Assembly: GCF_046630445.1 (NCBI RefSeq)
Contig: NC_092340.1
Coordinates: forward strand, 363,672,001-363,736,000
Direction: 5' to 3'
Origin: Rutidosis leptorrhynchoides
Lineage: Eukaryota > Streptophyta > Magnoliopsida > Asterales > Asteraceae
DNA length: 64,000 nt
In this document: one piece after another, positions 23,808 through 35,529 of the stretch
Position numbering within the stretch: the stretch's first letter is position 1
Layout of the letters: each line of letters begins with the position of its first letter
Translations under genes and position numbers: made by a program
Notes under the pieces: generated by a model
Seen by the model: the letters and a program-made list of their open reading frames with translations, nothing else
What the model was told of the DNA's origin: nothing
Database searches by the model: none

Positions 23808-24115
23808 TAGTTTTTTTTTCGGGAAAAAAACAAATAAACTTTTATCAACAAAAGGAGGTCATCAAAAAGATGAAACTCCTTGAACGTACAAGTACAACGA
23901 ACTACCGAGCTTAACATAACGAAACCCAACAAAAGATCACGACAAAAACTAACGGCTAGAACCAAAAACAAGCAACGAGCCAAGAGGGAATCCAATATAC
24001 AAGTCGAAACGAGAGATTATAAACCATCTAAAAACATACCGAAACAACCATACATAAACCTAAACAAACCAACTAATCTCGGCCTCAAATGTCCTTGATA
24101 AAGATACCGAATTGT
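23808..24115 (-). mobile_element. Probable 5'-truncated LINE tail
   Basis: On the minus strand the sequence is T/G-rich, resembling a LINE 3' UTR, and ends GTTTATTTGTTTTTTTCCCG followed by A's. No ORF2 coding sequence remains. The assignment rests on composition and the A-tailed end, not on protein similarity. Confidence 0.45.
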
Positions 24116-24235
24116 TTTCGGCCCCGTGAACCAGCTTATTTCTCTTTTGCCTTGGTTAATGACTATAATTTATCATTAATTAATATTTACTAATTACCAT
24201 TTGTATCAAATAGAAAAGGCATGAGAAAAGGTTCA

Positions 24236-24318
24236 GAGCTTGGCACTGGAGGTTCGGATTGGCTACTTAGCTTCAAATTGGTTCTGGAGGTTTGGATTGG
24301 CTGCTTAGCTTCGAATTT
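24236..24318. repeat. Two-copy tandem duplication
   Basis: The segment GGAGGTTCGGATTGGCTACT and following bases occurs twice in succession with a few changes (CACTGGAGGTTCGG / TTCTGGAGGTTTGG). No function is evident. Confidence 0.6.
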
Positions 24319-24524
24319 CCTTGACACATTTTGCATCACATTTTATGTATTCTTTTCAGTTTGTTCGTAGTGATCTCCCAATTGTTATGCATCATTTACG
24401 TAAAGTATAACTAATATGTGAGTTTATTATTGCACTTAAAAAGACGATGAGGATCTATACACAATTAATTTTATCGGTGCGCCTAAATGTGCTTTATAAT
24501 ATCTAAAAGTACAACACTTAAAAG

Positions 24525-25000
24525 CATTTTTTTGGGGGAAAAAAAAAACGATAGCATTAAAACAAAGTTTTTTCATCAAAAATGAAAAACCGAACAAAGA
24601 TACAATCGGAGCAAAAGATAACCACAAGGCTCAGAAGCAGAAAAACGAACTCTAACGCTAAACATCGAGAACAAGCTATCTAAACCTGAGCCTTGATCTA
24701 ACCGGGCCACAAAGAGAAACCCACATCCAAAGAAAGAAAATCACAAAGCAACTTAACAAACTACCGCAAATACACAACCTAGGAGAAACAAACAAGCCAA
24801 ACACGAAGCTAACAAAGGGAAAACAACACATCTAACAAAACAAAACAATACCTAGATAACTAACCATTAACCGTCAAACGATTAAGTTTCATACCCGAAC
24901 GATTCTCAATCGCGTATGAAGAAACCTTTGTCGACGAGCTACCAATACGAATTCCCAGCGGGGATGGAGGGAGCTCACCTTCTTATAGGAACACCAGTAA
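24525..25000 (-). mobile_element. Second probable LINE tail
   Basis: Like 23808-24115, it begins on the plus strand with TTTTTTTGGGGGAAAAAAAAAA and continues as A-rich sequence with CCGAACAAAGATACAATCGG, so the minus strand has a T/G-rich, A-tailed 3' UTR-like end. No coding sequence was recognised. A decayed host gene 3' end is the alternative. Confidence 0.4.
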
Positions 25001-27689
25001 CCTCTAGTGATATAGTATAAATGAAAGTTAAAGGTCTAGGAACTATTTCATGTTGTTAAACATTGTCATTTATCAGGAAAATGTAAACTAAATATAATTA
25101 CCAACCTTGTATTTCAATTTTTTTTTTTTTTTAATTTTGGTTTCTAACTTTTTTTTTACGACAATTATTTTTTGGTTTCTAACTAAGCTTAATTTTTTCA
25201 TAAGATATTTTTTTACAGTAAACCATTGTATGTTATCCATTTTGAGGTACTCTCTGTCACGTCTATCACCTATACATGAAAGACCAGTTAATTAATGTTT
25301 GTAACCCCACCACAAACACGTATGTTAACCTTCTCAATTATTGAATTCATTTTCTGAAAAATACAGAAAAACATAATTTACAAAGTAGATAGAATATTTG
25401 TGAAAAAAAAATAATGAAAAAATACACTTGATGAAGAAAATATATAAAACAAATTTAATATAATAAAATCTTATCTGAAATGTAGCGTATGATGTGAAAA
25501 GAAAAAACTGATCATGAAATGATTGATCGATATCTAGTTATATAATCTGATGAATTTAATATAACGAAATCTTATCTGAAATGGACAAGATATAAAACAA
25601 ATTATTCAAAAACCGACTATTTTCTTAACTCGAACATTAGCCTTGTAAAATAACCAAGTCATTGGGACAGGAATTTGGTATCGGATGACTTGGCCAATTG
25701 ACGAATATGCAAAACTGCAGTTAATGAATATTTTTAATCATTAAGTTCGGTTAATAGCGGTTTGGTTAATTAGATTAAATTGGTTAACGAGTGGAAATAT
25801 AACATGTAATTTGGTTAGCCATTTACGGCAAACAAATTTACAGGTATGTGCCTAAGATTATCATTTTTTTTAAAAGCAACTATATATATAAATAATTACA
25901 ACATTTATAACATGGATATTCTCATGCATATGTACATAATAGCTATTACGCATCAAAACTGATTACCGACTCACACTAAGAATATATACACATCCAAACT
26001 AAAATAACGAGGCAACCAAAACAAAACACAAAACCATACAAAATAAGTGACTTATCCAAAAACTCCAAGATGATTTTAGGTACGATTTTAGCCTGGTTTC
26101 TAGAACTAATAGTTTATTTATAGCCATGATTTTAGGTACGATTTTAGCCTCGTTTTTAGTCATATTAAATCCATGATATGTATCACTACTATAGAGAGGT
26201 TAATGGACTTTAATTAAAGAGGGTTATAGTTTTTCTGTCTGTAAAGATTATTTCACATTATTTACAAGATTATGTAAAATTGTCATAAATCATTAAACGG
26301 GGCGGGTCAGGTTAAAGTGGTGCGGTAATATATTACTTTCCAAACTCCGATGATAATTGATAACTGGTTGCCATTGTGAACGACATTATAGTTCACGTTG
26401 GTTTTGGGTGCGAATGTAGCTAAGTGTCTGACTCTATCGGTCATAGTTTCTTACCGTTGGTTGATTCTAATGTTTGACTTTTTTGTACAGGAATGGCAAA
26501 GGACAAGGAAAAAAAGAAAGACTACAACTATTTTATGAAGAATAATCTAATTACATTTTGTCCTCATATAGTAGCTATTTTAACAAAACATTCTCTTTTT
26601 GTGCCACAAACTAAAATGTCTCTACTTCGAAACGTTATCTTAACCATCTTTGGAACACACTAAAATATGTTCCGGAAACAAGTAGTTCTGCTTATTTTGA
26701 AATGGAAATTCAAACGGATAATAATCAAATTTTTTTAAGATAAATATAAATGAATTTCAAAATGTACTTGGTTTTTCGGAACCAAGATATCCACCAAAAA
26801 CACCTTTGAGAATTTTTCAAGAACATCTGAAATGTTACAACAAATTTATGAGTTAGGGTATAGACAACCCTCAACTTCGACTAGAGCTTTTTAAGCGAAA
26901 TCTCCGTGTTTTATTTTTGATTTTGTACGGCAACAAAAACAAAACCCAATACCACATAAGTGGTGTATGGAGAAGGTGCAATGTAGACAATCCTTCCTCT
27001 ATCCGAGAATAAAGACGAGTCATTTTTCCACCCAGAGTGAAAACACTTTCAAAAGTAGAGAAAGTCGTCTCTCTCTATTCAAGTGAACCTCCGACCAATA
27101 AGTAGGATTTTTTTATTTTAAAAATAAGGTAAAATTAAAAATAAAATTGAGACGCCATGAAAATGATAAAATCAAATTTCTATGGATTTTAATTCCAGCC
27201 TGGAATTTAAATTAGGCTCTAAGAGTGAGTCAAGTCGCCAATAAATCGACGCTTGTTGTCGACTCAATAACTAGAGTCGATTTATTTTTGATTTTGTCTC
27301 GCTGGAAAATACTCAAAACAACAAGAGTAACTACACCATGAATCAACATACATTAAAAATAATGTATGGTGTCATGTATCACAAACATATAGATTTTGCT
27401 TCAAAGGTTTAAGAACAAGTTACATATGTTTATCGGAGTTGATAAAACGAACTGAGAATGTGTCCCTTTCATGAAATTTCTTTCGATAATCATCAACAAT
27501 TATTTTTCTGAACACCATCTGGTTCCTAGATACTCAAAAAATCCGAAGTGGAATTCCAGGAAATGCAATTTTTTCATAGTACTACCGGTTCAAATATTAT
27601 AGCAAAACACATTCCTGAATCCCCCATGGCACAGACCGATCAAAACGATGAAAGAATAATTAGTTATAAAGAGGGTTTAGTCACGCCAC
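25001..27689. other. AT-rich intergenic DNA with a few short duplications
   Basis: No gene is recognised. Short direct duplications include ATTTTAGGTACGATTTTAGC at about 26075 and 26130, and AATCTTATCTGAAATG at about 25467 and 25568. The ORF at 27548-27784 may be the degraded leading edge of the inverted-repeat gene fragment that follows. Confidence 0.5.
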
Positions 27690-29890
27690 AGTTCATGATC
27701 AACCCGAGGAACCTACCCCGATTGTGCATAAAGATCCGAATGGTGGGTCATCTAAAAAGAAGAGAATGTCCAAAAGAACGGTAGAATGGGAAAGAAGAGA
27801 GGTTGGCATTAGAATCGAAACTAATATGTCAGTGTCTATCTCACCACAAGAACCACTTTTCACGATTCCACACTCTATAATCTCAACGTCTACAAACAAT
27901 TTCAGAAACCTCACATTAAAATCAGAATCTAAATCACGATCTTACTTGCTACTAATAGAAAGAAAAACTCACTCAACCATCTGCGGATTTCACTAACGGA
28001 TTTCACTAATGATACGATATTTCTGTAGGAAAGCCCATAAGATCCCTGCTAACCTCCGTGGTTTGTCCAAAACAAACTCCAAGTCGGATTTCATGATCGT
28101 TTCTATATATGTGTTAGAAACTTCCTCCGTGGACCAAACTCACGAGAATATTGTAAGTGATCTTTCCCGTTCTCTCATTATTGTTCTAATGATGGATCTT
28201 GCAAGTCGTGATCTCTCTTGATGATGCTCGTGCACTGCCAAACTTGTGTATGCACAAGGTTTAGATCAACATTATTCAATTCAATGTTGAAAACACATCC
28301 ACCATCGCCAAATGTCTCTCCATATGTTTCAAGTCAATTTGTTGAACTTCAACAAAAAAAGACTTATTCTAAAACAATCGTGCAAGCCGTCTACCGCCTC
28401 AAGTATTCAAAGACATGATGATCCTGATAAGGATCCTCGTTAGTGTGAAAAATATTAAAAAACACGTGGTGGGTATATAACCGTTGCTTCAGGTTCTTCG
28501 AGCTCTCATTTTATTTTTCAGATATTGAAAAAAGTAAAGCCGAAGAGGTAATACTGAAGGTGAACCTGATTTCTACTGCAAAATCATTAAACTCTGAACT
28601 GATTGGCCCGGTTTTTATGTTGAAAATTGGATATACGAATCATCCAACAAAGCAACTCCCTCAGAATTGATTGTGGAACCCTTGTTTGAAAAAGATCATA
28701 CAGGGGTGGCTGATGAATTGGAGAAGAAATTTCAGGAAGAGGTTATTGGAGTGAGTTCGGATGATTATGGTGAAAATATATTTGTGAAAGAAAGAGGAAT
28801 TTCTTCACCATAATCGACCTCATCATCCGAACTCACTTCAATAACCTTTTTCTGAAATTTCTTCACCGATTCATCAGCCGTTTGATTTTTTTCGAAAAAC
28901 GGTTCCAAAATCAATTCTAAGGCGGTTGCTTTGTTGGATGGTCTCACATATCCAATCTCAAGCATATAAATCGGGTCCATCGGTTCAGAGTTTAATATTT
29001 TATGCAGTAAAAATCAAGTTCATCTTCAGTATTACCCCCTACAGCTTCACCTTTTCCAACATCTACAGATTGAGAACTCATGGAACCTGAAGCACCAAAT
29101 ATATACCCATCAGGTGCTTCTAAAACTTTCTCCCACTCATTAGGATTCTCATAATCAAGATCATCATGCCTTTGAATACTTGATGCGAAAGATGTCTTGC
29201 TGGATTGTTCTAAAAAAGAACTTTTTGAAGTTCGACAAGTTGACTTGCAACATCTGAAGAGACGTTTAGCGGTGGTTAGCGGTGGTGGACGTGTTTTCAA
29301 CATTGCAAGTTGAATAGAATCATGTTGATCCAAACTTAGCATAAACACATATTTGGTAGTGCACGAGCATCATCTAGAGACGACTTCCAAGAGCATCTAC
29401 CGACGGAACAATGGTATGAGAACGAGAAAGTTAACCCACAACATTCTCGTCAATATAGCCGACAAAGGAATTTCCTATCACATCTCAAAAAACGGTTACG
29501 AAAACAAACTTGAAGCTAGTTTTGGACAAACCATGAAGGTTAGTACTTGGAAGGGATCATAAGGGTTTCCACGCAAATAGTACCGTATCATTAATGAAAT
29601 CCACATATTGTTGAATGAGTTCTTTCGTGCTATCAATAGCAAGTAAATAAGATGTTGATTGTGATATAGAATCTATTATGAAATTAATTGAGGGTGAGGA
29701 TTCAAAAACCATCCGTAGACGTTTAATAGTTGATATTGGAGAGTGTGGAATCGTGAAAAGTAGTGTTTGTTCGATTCTAACGTCACCCTCTTTTTTCCCT
29801 TATCTTTTTCCTTTGAACCCTCTCATCTTTTTAGATAACCCATCACTCGCGTCTTGTTTCGTTCCTTGTCCTTTAGCATTGCTGTAAAGA
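27690..29890. repeat. Long inverted repeat with gene-fragment arms
   Basis: Sequence at 27690-28788 recurs, inverted and diverged, at 28795-29890. Matching landmarks are GATGATGCTCGTGCACT (28219) against its complement at about 29358-29374; CTGATGAATTGGAGAAGAAA (28711) against 28850-28870; GAGTGAGTTCGGATGAT (28750) against 28820-28840; and IECGIVKS (left, minus) against GECGIVKS (right, plus). The arms are roughly 1.1 kb with almost no spacer. Each arm carries broken coding sequence pointing to the centre. Confidence 0.8.
27700..29350. pseudogene. Unrecognised gene fragment, present as two opposed broken copies
   Basis: The left copy runs on the plus strand and the right copy on the minus strand. 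Readable segments include DPNGGSSKKKRMSKRTVEWE (left), QRHDDLDYENPNEWEKVLEA and DGYIFGASGSMSSQSVDVG (right, 28992-29348), and FEKNQTADESVKKFQKKVIE followed by VSSDDEVDYGEE (right, 28765-28980). I do not recognise the family. The acidic SSDDE and basic KKKR stretches suggest a soluble, possibly nuclear, protein, but that is a guess. Both copies carry stops and frameshifts. Confidence 0.5.
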
Positions 29891-30019
29891 AAAGTCAATC
29901 ATTAGAATCAACCAATTTTTATTTAAATTATTTATTTATTTAATTACTATCATTACCATTAGTAATGATTTTATTTTATTACATTTTTTATTAAATCAAT
30001 AAAAATGAAACAAATGCTA

Positions 30020-31169
30020 CAATATAGTAATGATGTCGAACTCGGTAATTCATAGTCGAATTAGTCTAGTCGACACATTATTTTTATCATTTATTAGTCG
30101 TATGTTCTTGAATTAGTTGTCACCTCGATCGAAATAAATATTTCATCAAGTAACATATACATGAGTCTAATTACATTTTTGAAATTTGTGGAAGCACACA
30201 ACTTGTCCAACTATAAGCACAAACTCAAAATAAACATGTCGACCTTGGTAGTTTGACATTAAAAAGGGATGGTCAACTTAAGGTTGTCGAAGTGGTAGTT
30301 TGACAGTTTAGAAGGTGTCGAAGTAATAGTTCGATTAAAAGATGTTGTGATCGGAGTTGTATTTCGACGTTATGATCATTAGTCGAATTACATTATTATT
30401 TGATGAAAATACATAATCAAACTATAAGTTGGACTAACTTCATCCTAAAAACGTAGTTAGTCTCAAATAACTTGATTCCTAATTCATCCTAGAGGTAAAT
30501 AGTCGAACTATAAAGTTTTGTGGTCGAACTTATAATTGATCGAGCATGTATTTCGTCCTGCAACTATGTGAACTTCGACAGTAAGTAATACTAACTTCAA
30601 CTAGGGGAGATGAGGTTAAACTTACGGTAATTCGACTAATGTCGAAGTGGAAACACACTTAATAGTCGAATTAACACAAACATTTACTATTTATTTACAA
30701 ATAAGAACAGATCTAAACGGGAATATTTCCATGAATATGATGAACACAAGAAACTAATACCTAACCCCCAAAATATTTAAAATTGCATCTTCGATCCAAC
30801 AAAAACGCTAGATTTCAACAACTTAATTCATAAAAATGATAACTAAAGCTAAAAAAATTGATTAGTACCTATGATAACGCAGATCTGGTTGAAACGATGC
30901 AAAAGAGACTTGGTTGGCGATGAAGATTTATTAGGGAAACATATGTTCTGTAATCTGATTGAAATGTGGGTATGATTGAAGTTCGGGCGTTAGAATAACT
31001 ACTTACAGGTGTCGAGAAGAGGAGAAGTCGAAGATGAAGACAAAAGATGAGATGAAGACTGAATGGGAGATGAAGAAATGAGGATAGATTGTTTGCATCT
31101 AGGGTTTTTTAAATTTGGTAAATGGAACATCTGAAGTCTGGAACACTTCTTTTATCCCTTTTACTAGTG
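30020..31169. mobile_element. Possible CACTA-type transposon end with TCGAA-rich subterminal region
   Basis: The right boundary reversed starts CACTAGTAAAAGGGAT at 31169, a CACTA-like terminus. From about 30040 to 31030 short words containing GTCGAA/TTCGAC recur in both orientations more than ten times, as in subterminal repeat regions of En/Spm elements. I found no matching left end, target duplication or transposase, so the call is tentative. If right, the inverted-repeat gene fragment may be its cargo. Confidence 0.35.
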
Positions 31170-31232
31170 ACAGACTTACGGCCCAAGCCCATTATAATAG
31201 CCCACTCCTTGTTATTAGTTACTAGTCCATTA

Positions 31233-31482
31233 CTTCCTCAGTTTCACGTCTATTATTCATTATTTCATTTTTAATTTTCTAAATTAATTGTCTATTTTTA
31301 TAAAGATAAAAGAATATTGTGGTAAAAATCTTTTGTGTTCCTACTTTATTCATGTAGAACAAAAAAATAGGTAAAAAGTAAATGATAAGACTGAAAAGTT
31401 AACAAAAAATACATGTGACAGGTAGCATTTTTTTAAATTGTGTGTTTTTTATCTGAGGATAATAGATTTGGGACGGAGTAAG
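31233..31482. mobile_element. Stowaway-like MITE, 250 bp
   Basis: Ends CTTCCTCAGTTTCACGTC and, reversed, CTTACTCCGTCCCAAATC resemble the CTCCCTCCGTCCC ends of plant Stowaway (Tc1/mariner) MITEs. They are flanked by TA at 31231-31232 and 31483-31484. The interior is AT-rich with no coding capacity. Confidence 0.8.
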
Positions 31483-31668
31483 TATAATATAAAGACTTTT
31501 TTCTTCGCTGGTATCTTGGTTTTACTCTGTTTTGACCGTGTCCGTGCATTTTCTTTAGCAAACTCGATCCTTTAATTCTATAATGGTGCTCCGATAGTCC
31601 TTCCAACTAAATTCCATCAATTTCTTCCATTAGCTTTAACCATGTGCCAACATGTGAGAGTATTTAGT

Positions 31669-34071
31669 TGTAACATCCCGCGTTTTTTCGTTAAATTTAT
31701 TTTTAACACCGTCTTTTTTTTAGATAATATCTTTCGTTATCTAAATTCATACCTTTCGTTGACTAACGTTCTAAATATTTCCGTTATTTGGTTATAACAT
31801 CTCCTGGTTACTCTAGCATTTTTAAAATATTCGTTCGGTTAATTCACGCACCTGCTTTGAAACTCGAGGGACCGAAGTTGCCAAGTGGGCAAACTAGTTG
31901 ACTAGGTCAACTAGTCAACCCACTCTTTCCACCATTCATTTCATTTTCACCTCCTCATCTCTTTCTCTCTTTTCTCTACTTTCATTTTTGAACTCAAACA
32001 CCCAAATCATTCATTCATCATCTAAATTCGATCTAGGAGACTTACAACAAAACAAATTACATATTCGTGATCCTCTCATCATCCTCTACATTTTGGTACC
32101 AATTTCATCTCGTTTGGGTAACATTTCTAAAACTCTAGATTTCATGTTCTTAGTGTTTTTGACTTGAAATGGTGTTAATTAGTGTTTATGGCTCAAGTCT
32201 AACATGAATATGTGTTTAGTTTGCTCGATTTGTTGTTTTGAGTAACTAGTTTGAATATGAAAAATGGTTTAGTTTAATCTTTGATTTTGGATGATTAAAT
32301 TTTGTATAAATGTTAAAGTTCATGTATTAAATGTGTTACTAGCATCATTAGCTTCAATTTGATGTGTTGGTTGATTTAGAAAAGCTTCATTTGCAAAATG
32401 GTTGAATTCATGATTTTGGTTAGGGTTTGATGAACTTTAAAACGAACTTTTGACGCATTGAATGCTATGAAATGTTGTTAGTAAGTGTTTATTGTATTAT
32501 ATGTTTCATTACCTTCAAAACGGCGTATCGCATGTGTAAATTGGATTCCCGAGTCAAGAAATGCGTTTTATGAACTTGAAACTTTGATTTTGAACGTTTA
32601 ATGATCATTTATTAAGGTTTTCATTGTTGTTAATGATGGAATTGATTGATGAAATGTGCTTAGTTGTATTCCTCTTTAAATTACCTTTTCAACGATATAA
32701 GATACGTGTTTTGAATGTTTACGGTTCATAAGTTATGGTTGTTTGAAGTTGGAATCGTCTAAGTGTTAAACTGCCCCAGAATTGCTGAACCAGGTCCAGA
32801 TGCGGCGCATCTACCTTGGATGCGGCGCATCTGAGGCAGACTGCCCAAAAATGTCCGTTTTCGTTTAATTCTAGCTATGCTATGCACCTCTGATTGATAT
32901 GAAACTTGGCCAACATGCTCATATATGACTTCTAAGCTTAGAAAAATAGTTCGGGACCCGACCCGAATGTGTTGAATTTTTCGTTGACTTTGACTTTGAC
33001 CAAAGTTTGACTTTTAGTCAAACATAACCAAATACTTTTGCAATCGTTCTAACATGCTTTTATACTTGATTCTTGCATGAAACTTGACAACGTGATTCAC
33101 ATGCTATATAATCGAGTCGTAACGAGCCATAGGACTAATTGAACACATTTCGTCCGACCTTGTGTCGTAACCGGTTAATTGATACAACTTACTTGTTTAG
33201 GTCAAGACTAAGCAACTATCATGCACACGTTTACTTTGTGAAGTACATTTATACTCGTGCACTCGATGTGAGATCATAGTCCCATCTTTCAACAACATTT
33301 ATACTTTTAAATCATGGGATGAGAAACATATACAGTTTTATACTACATACTTTATACTTTGAACACAAGTACGAAAACAAATATTCCACAGCGAGTTAGA
33401 ACAAAATCTCAATTAGATTATCATTAGTTACACTTGCAGGGTGTAAGTGTAGGCGTGAACTTATGTTGTATGGCCATATGGGTTTGACAAACCCTCATTC
33501 GGACGGTTCGCTACCGTTATTCGGATGAAATATATTTTCGAGAAACAGTGTATGTTCTAACACTATTGTGATGGGGTTCTTGGTAACGTTAAGCCTTGAT
33601 AATTGGGTGCTCGCGAACATACTTTTGGAATGCAAACGATTTGGATAATCAACATTATGGAAATACTAAATCTTGTGGTTCAAAAACAACGTTTACAAAC
33701 ACCTATGTTTTCACCAACGTTTTTCGTTGATAGTTTTCTCTATGTTTCTCAGGTTCGTGAATGGCTATTTGATACATGCTTCCGCGTACACTCATACTTG
33801 ATTGGAGTCAAGCATACATACATACTTACGCTATTTATAGCAACTGTGATTTTAAACTAATTATGTCGCAAGTTATTTCGTTTATACTTTATAACTCTTG
33901 TAAACTTAAACTTGTTGTCGAACTGTTTGGTAAACTAAACTTTGTAAGTCTTGTACATTTCAAATGAATGCGACATAATTTTGGTCAAACGCGTCTCATA
34001 TAGGGACTACGACCACGTAATGGGACCTAAGTTAACGGCGCCGTCAATGACGATTTTGTCGGGTCGCTACA
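31669..34071 (+). mobile_element. 5' LTR of gypsy element E
   Basis: The LTR starts TGTAACATCCCGCG and ends ...GTCGGGTCGCTACA, 2403 bp, directly followed by GA and the primer site. The same first 44 bases recur at 48703 after the polypurine region, marking the start of E's 3' LTR. Two copies of GATGCGGCGCATC lie at about 32809 and 32830. The pyrimidine-rich 31920-31985 stretch may belong to the promoter. No gene lies inside. Confidence 0.88.
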
Positions 34072-34073
34072 GA

Positions 34074-34085
34074 TGGTATCAGAGC
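34074..34085 (+). other. Primer-binding site of element E (tRNA-iMet type)
   Basis: TGGTATCAGAGC lies two bases after the LTR end and matches the 3' end of initiator-Met tRNA. It is followed by two leader boxes at 34109-34123 (TGCATTAGTGTGTCT) and 34141-34154. Confidence 0.9.
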
Positions 34086-35260
34086 GTTGGTTGTAGGGAA
34101 GTAGGATGTGCATTAGTGTGTCTGACAGAGTCGTTAGGACGCATTAGTGAATCTAGACTACAACCGGATAGTTAATCATTGCATCCTGACTTGCATTTGC
34201 TATAGATAGCACTTACTTGACTACTTGTGCATTATACTTGAATCTTTCTTAGGTGAACATCTTAATGGTACCAAATTTTCATCATATGAACTCGTACTCT
34301 GCCATTTCTGGTAACACACGTAAATTCAAGATTCATACGCGTAAGGATGATGACGACTTCATTAGTCACACTTGTTCGGGAACTCTGTCTCCCAGATTGT
34401 TATTCGCCACCGTTTCAACTTACTATCGGTGTCACACCGGTGTTCCTTACTATCTACCACTTTTTGTTACTACCATCACTACTCTCGGTGAGTATCGTCA
34501 TCATTACTTATCACTACAGTTGCGTACTACTCGTTATCATAATTCGTTACTCTTTTCGTACCTAAGGACATCATTGTTTGAATCGAACCACATTGACGTG
34601 AACAATAATTTATACACTTCCCTCGGGAAAAGCTTCTTTAGAGTTACACAAGTTCTTTCAATTCAATACGAGTCACGTTAGTGGTGTCGCTATACCTTGT
34701 TCATTTTAAGTCTTCACGATTACACGAACTTGATTCTATGGAGTAATATGGGAATGGAGGTATGAGTTAGCATAATATAACCACACTCGATCAACGTGGT
34801 TATATTATGGTAAGTCATACCAAAGTTCTAATGACACGTGATGGTGATTGGACTCGATCAACCTAATCACCACTATGTGCCATGTACATGATTTCATTTT
34901 TCTTATTTGAATATCCGAAAACTCCGAGAATGTCGATAACAACCATACCAAGGACACACCTTCGATTATTGTCGAATCATATTTATGCTTCCGAATGAAT
35001 GATAAATTCTTTCGACTTCAAACATATGTTACCCGTGGATACTATCTCGTCTTCGCGCAGTTTTATCGACGAACTACGATATGCTTGTTATGCTCACATC
35101 GAGGCGGAAACTTCTCTCGCATCACACTCGTACTCCCGTATAAGGAAATCTTTTATCTAAATTCTCAATAGAGAGAGAGACTCTTCACATTATGCTAGTA
35201 TTCACCACGAGGGTGAGTAGTCCTAACGAACATTTTCGGAAACGGATAAATCTCCCACGG
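34086..35260 (+). other. Leader of element E with gag/protease/RT deleted
   Basis: Only about 1.2 kb separates the primer site from integrase sequence, so gag, protease, RT and RNase H have been lost. The small ORFs at 34253-34681 resemble nothing known. Two successive hairpins occur: 34771-34809 with perfect 14-bp arms CATAATATAACCAC/GTGGTTATATTATG, and 34832-34882. Both present the same loop, ACTCGATCAAC. Confidence 0.65.
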
Positions 35261-35529
35261 CGCGAATTTCTTGAGAAACAAAAACTTGTTCAAATATATC
35301 TTAAAGAAATATACCTCGTTTTGGATCGAGATCCTCGTTTCACTTATAGATTTCGGAGTGCCTTACAAAAAGCCTCGGGACCACGTTTAGACATGAGTAC
35401 CGCGTATCATCCGCAAACTGACGAACAAAGCAAACATACGATTCAAACCTTGGAAACCATAATACGAATTTGTGTTATCAATTTCAAATTTACTTGGGAG
35501 AAGCCTTTGCCTTTAACTGAATTCTCTTA

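Noticed and set aside
33603-34681. Host genes in the E LTR and leader region
   Set aside because: Short frames spanning an LTR end and primer site, with no recognisable domain.
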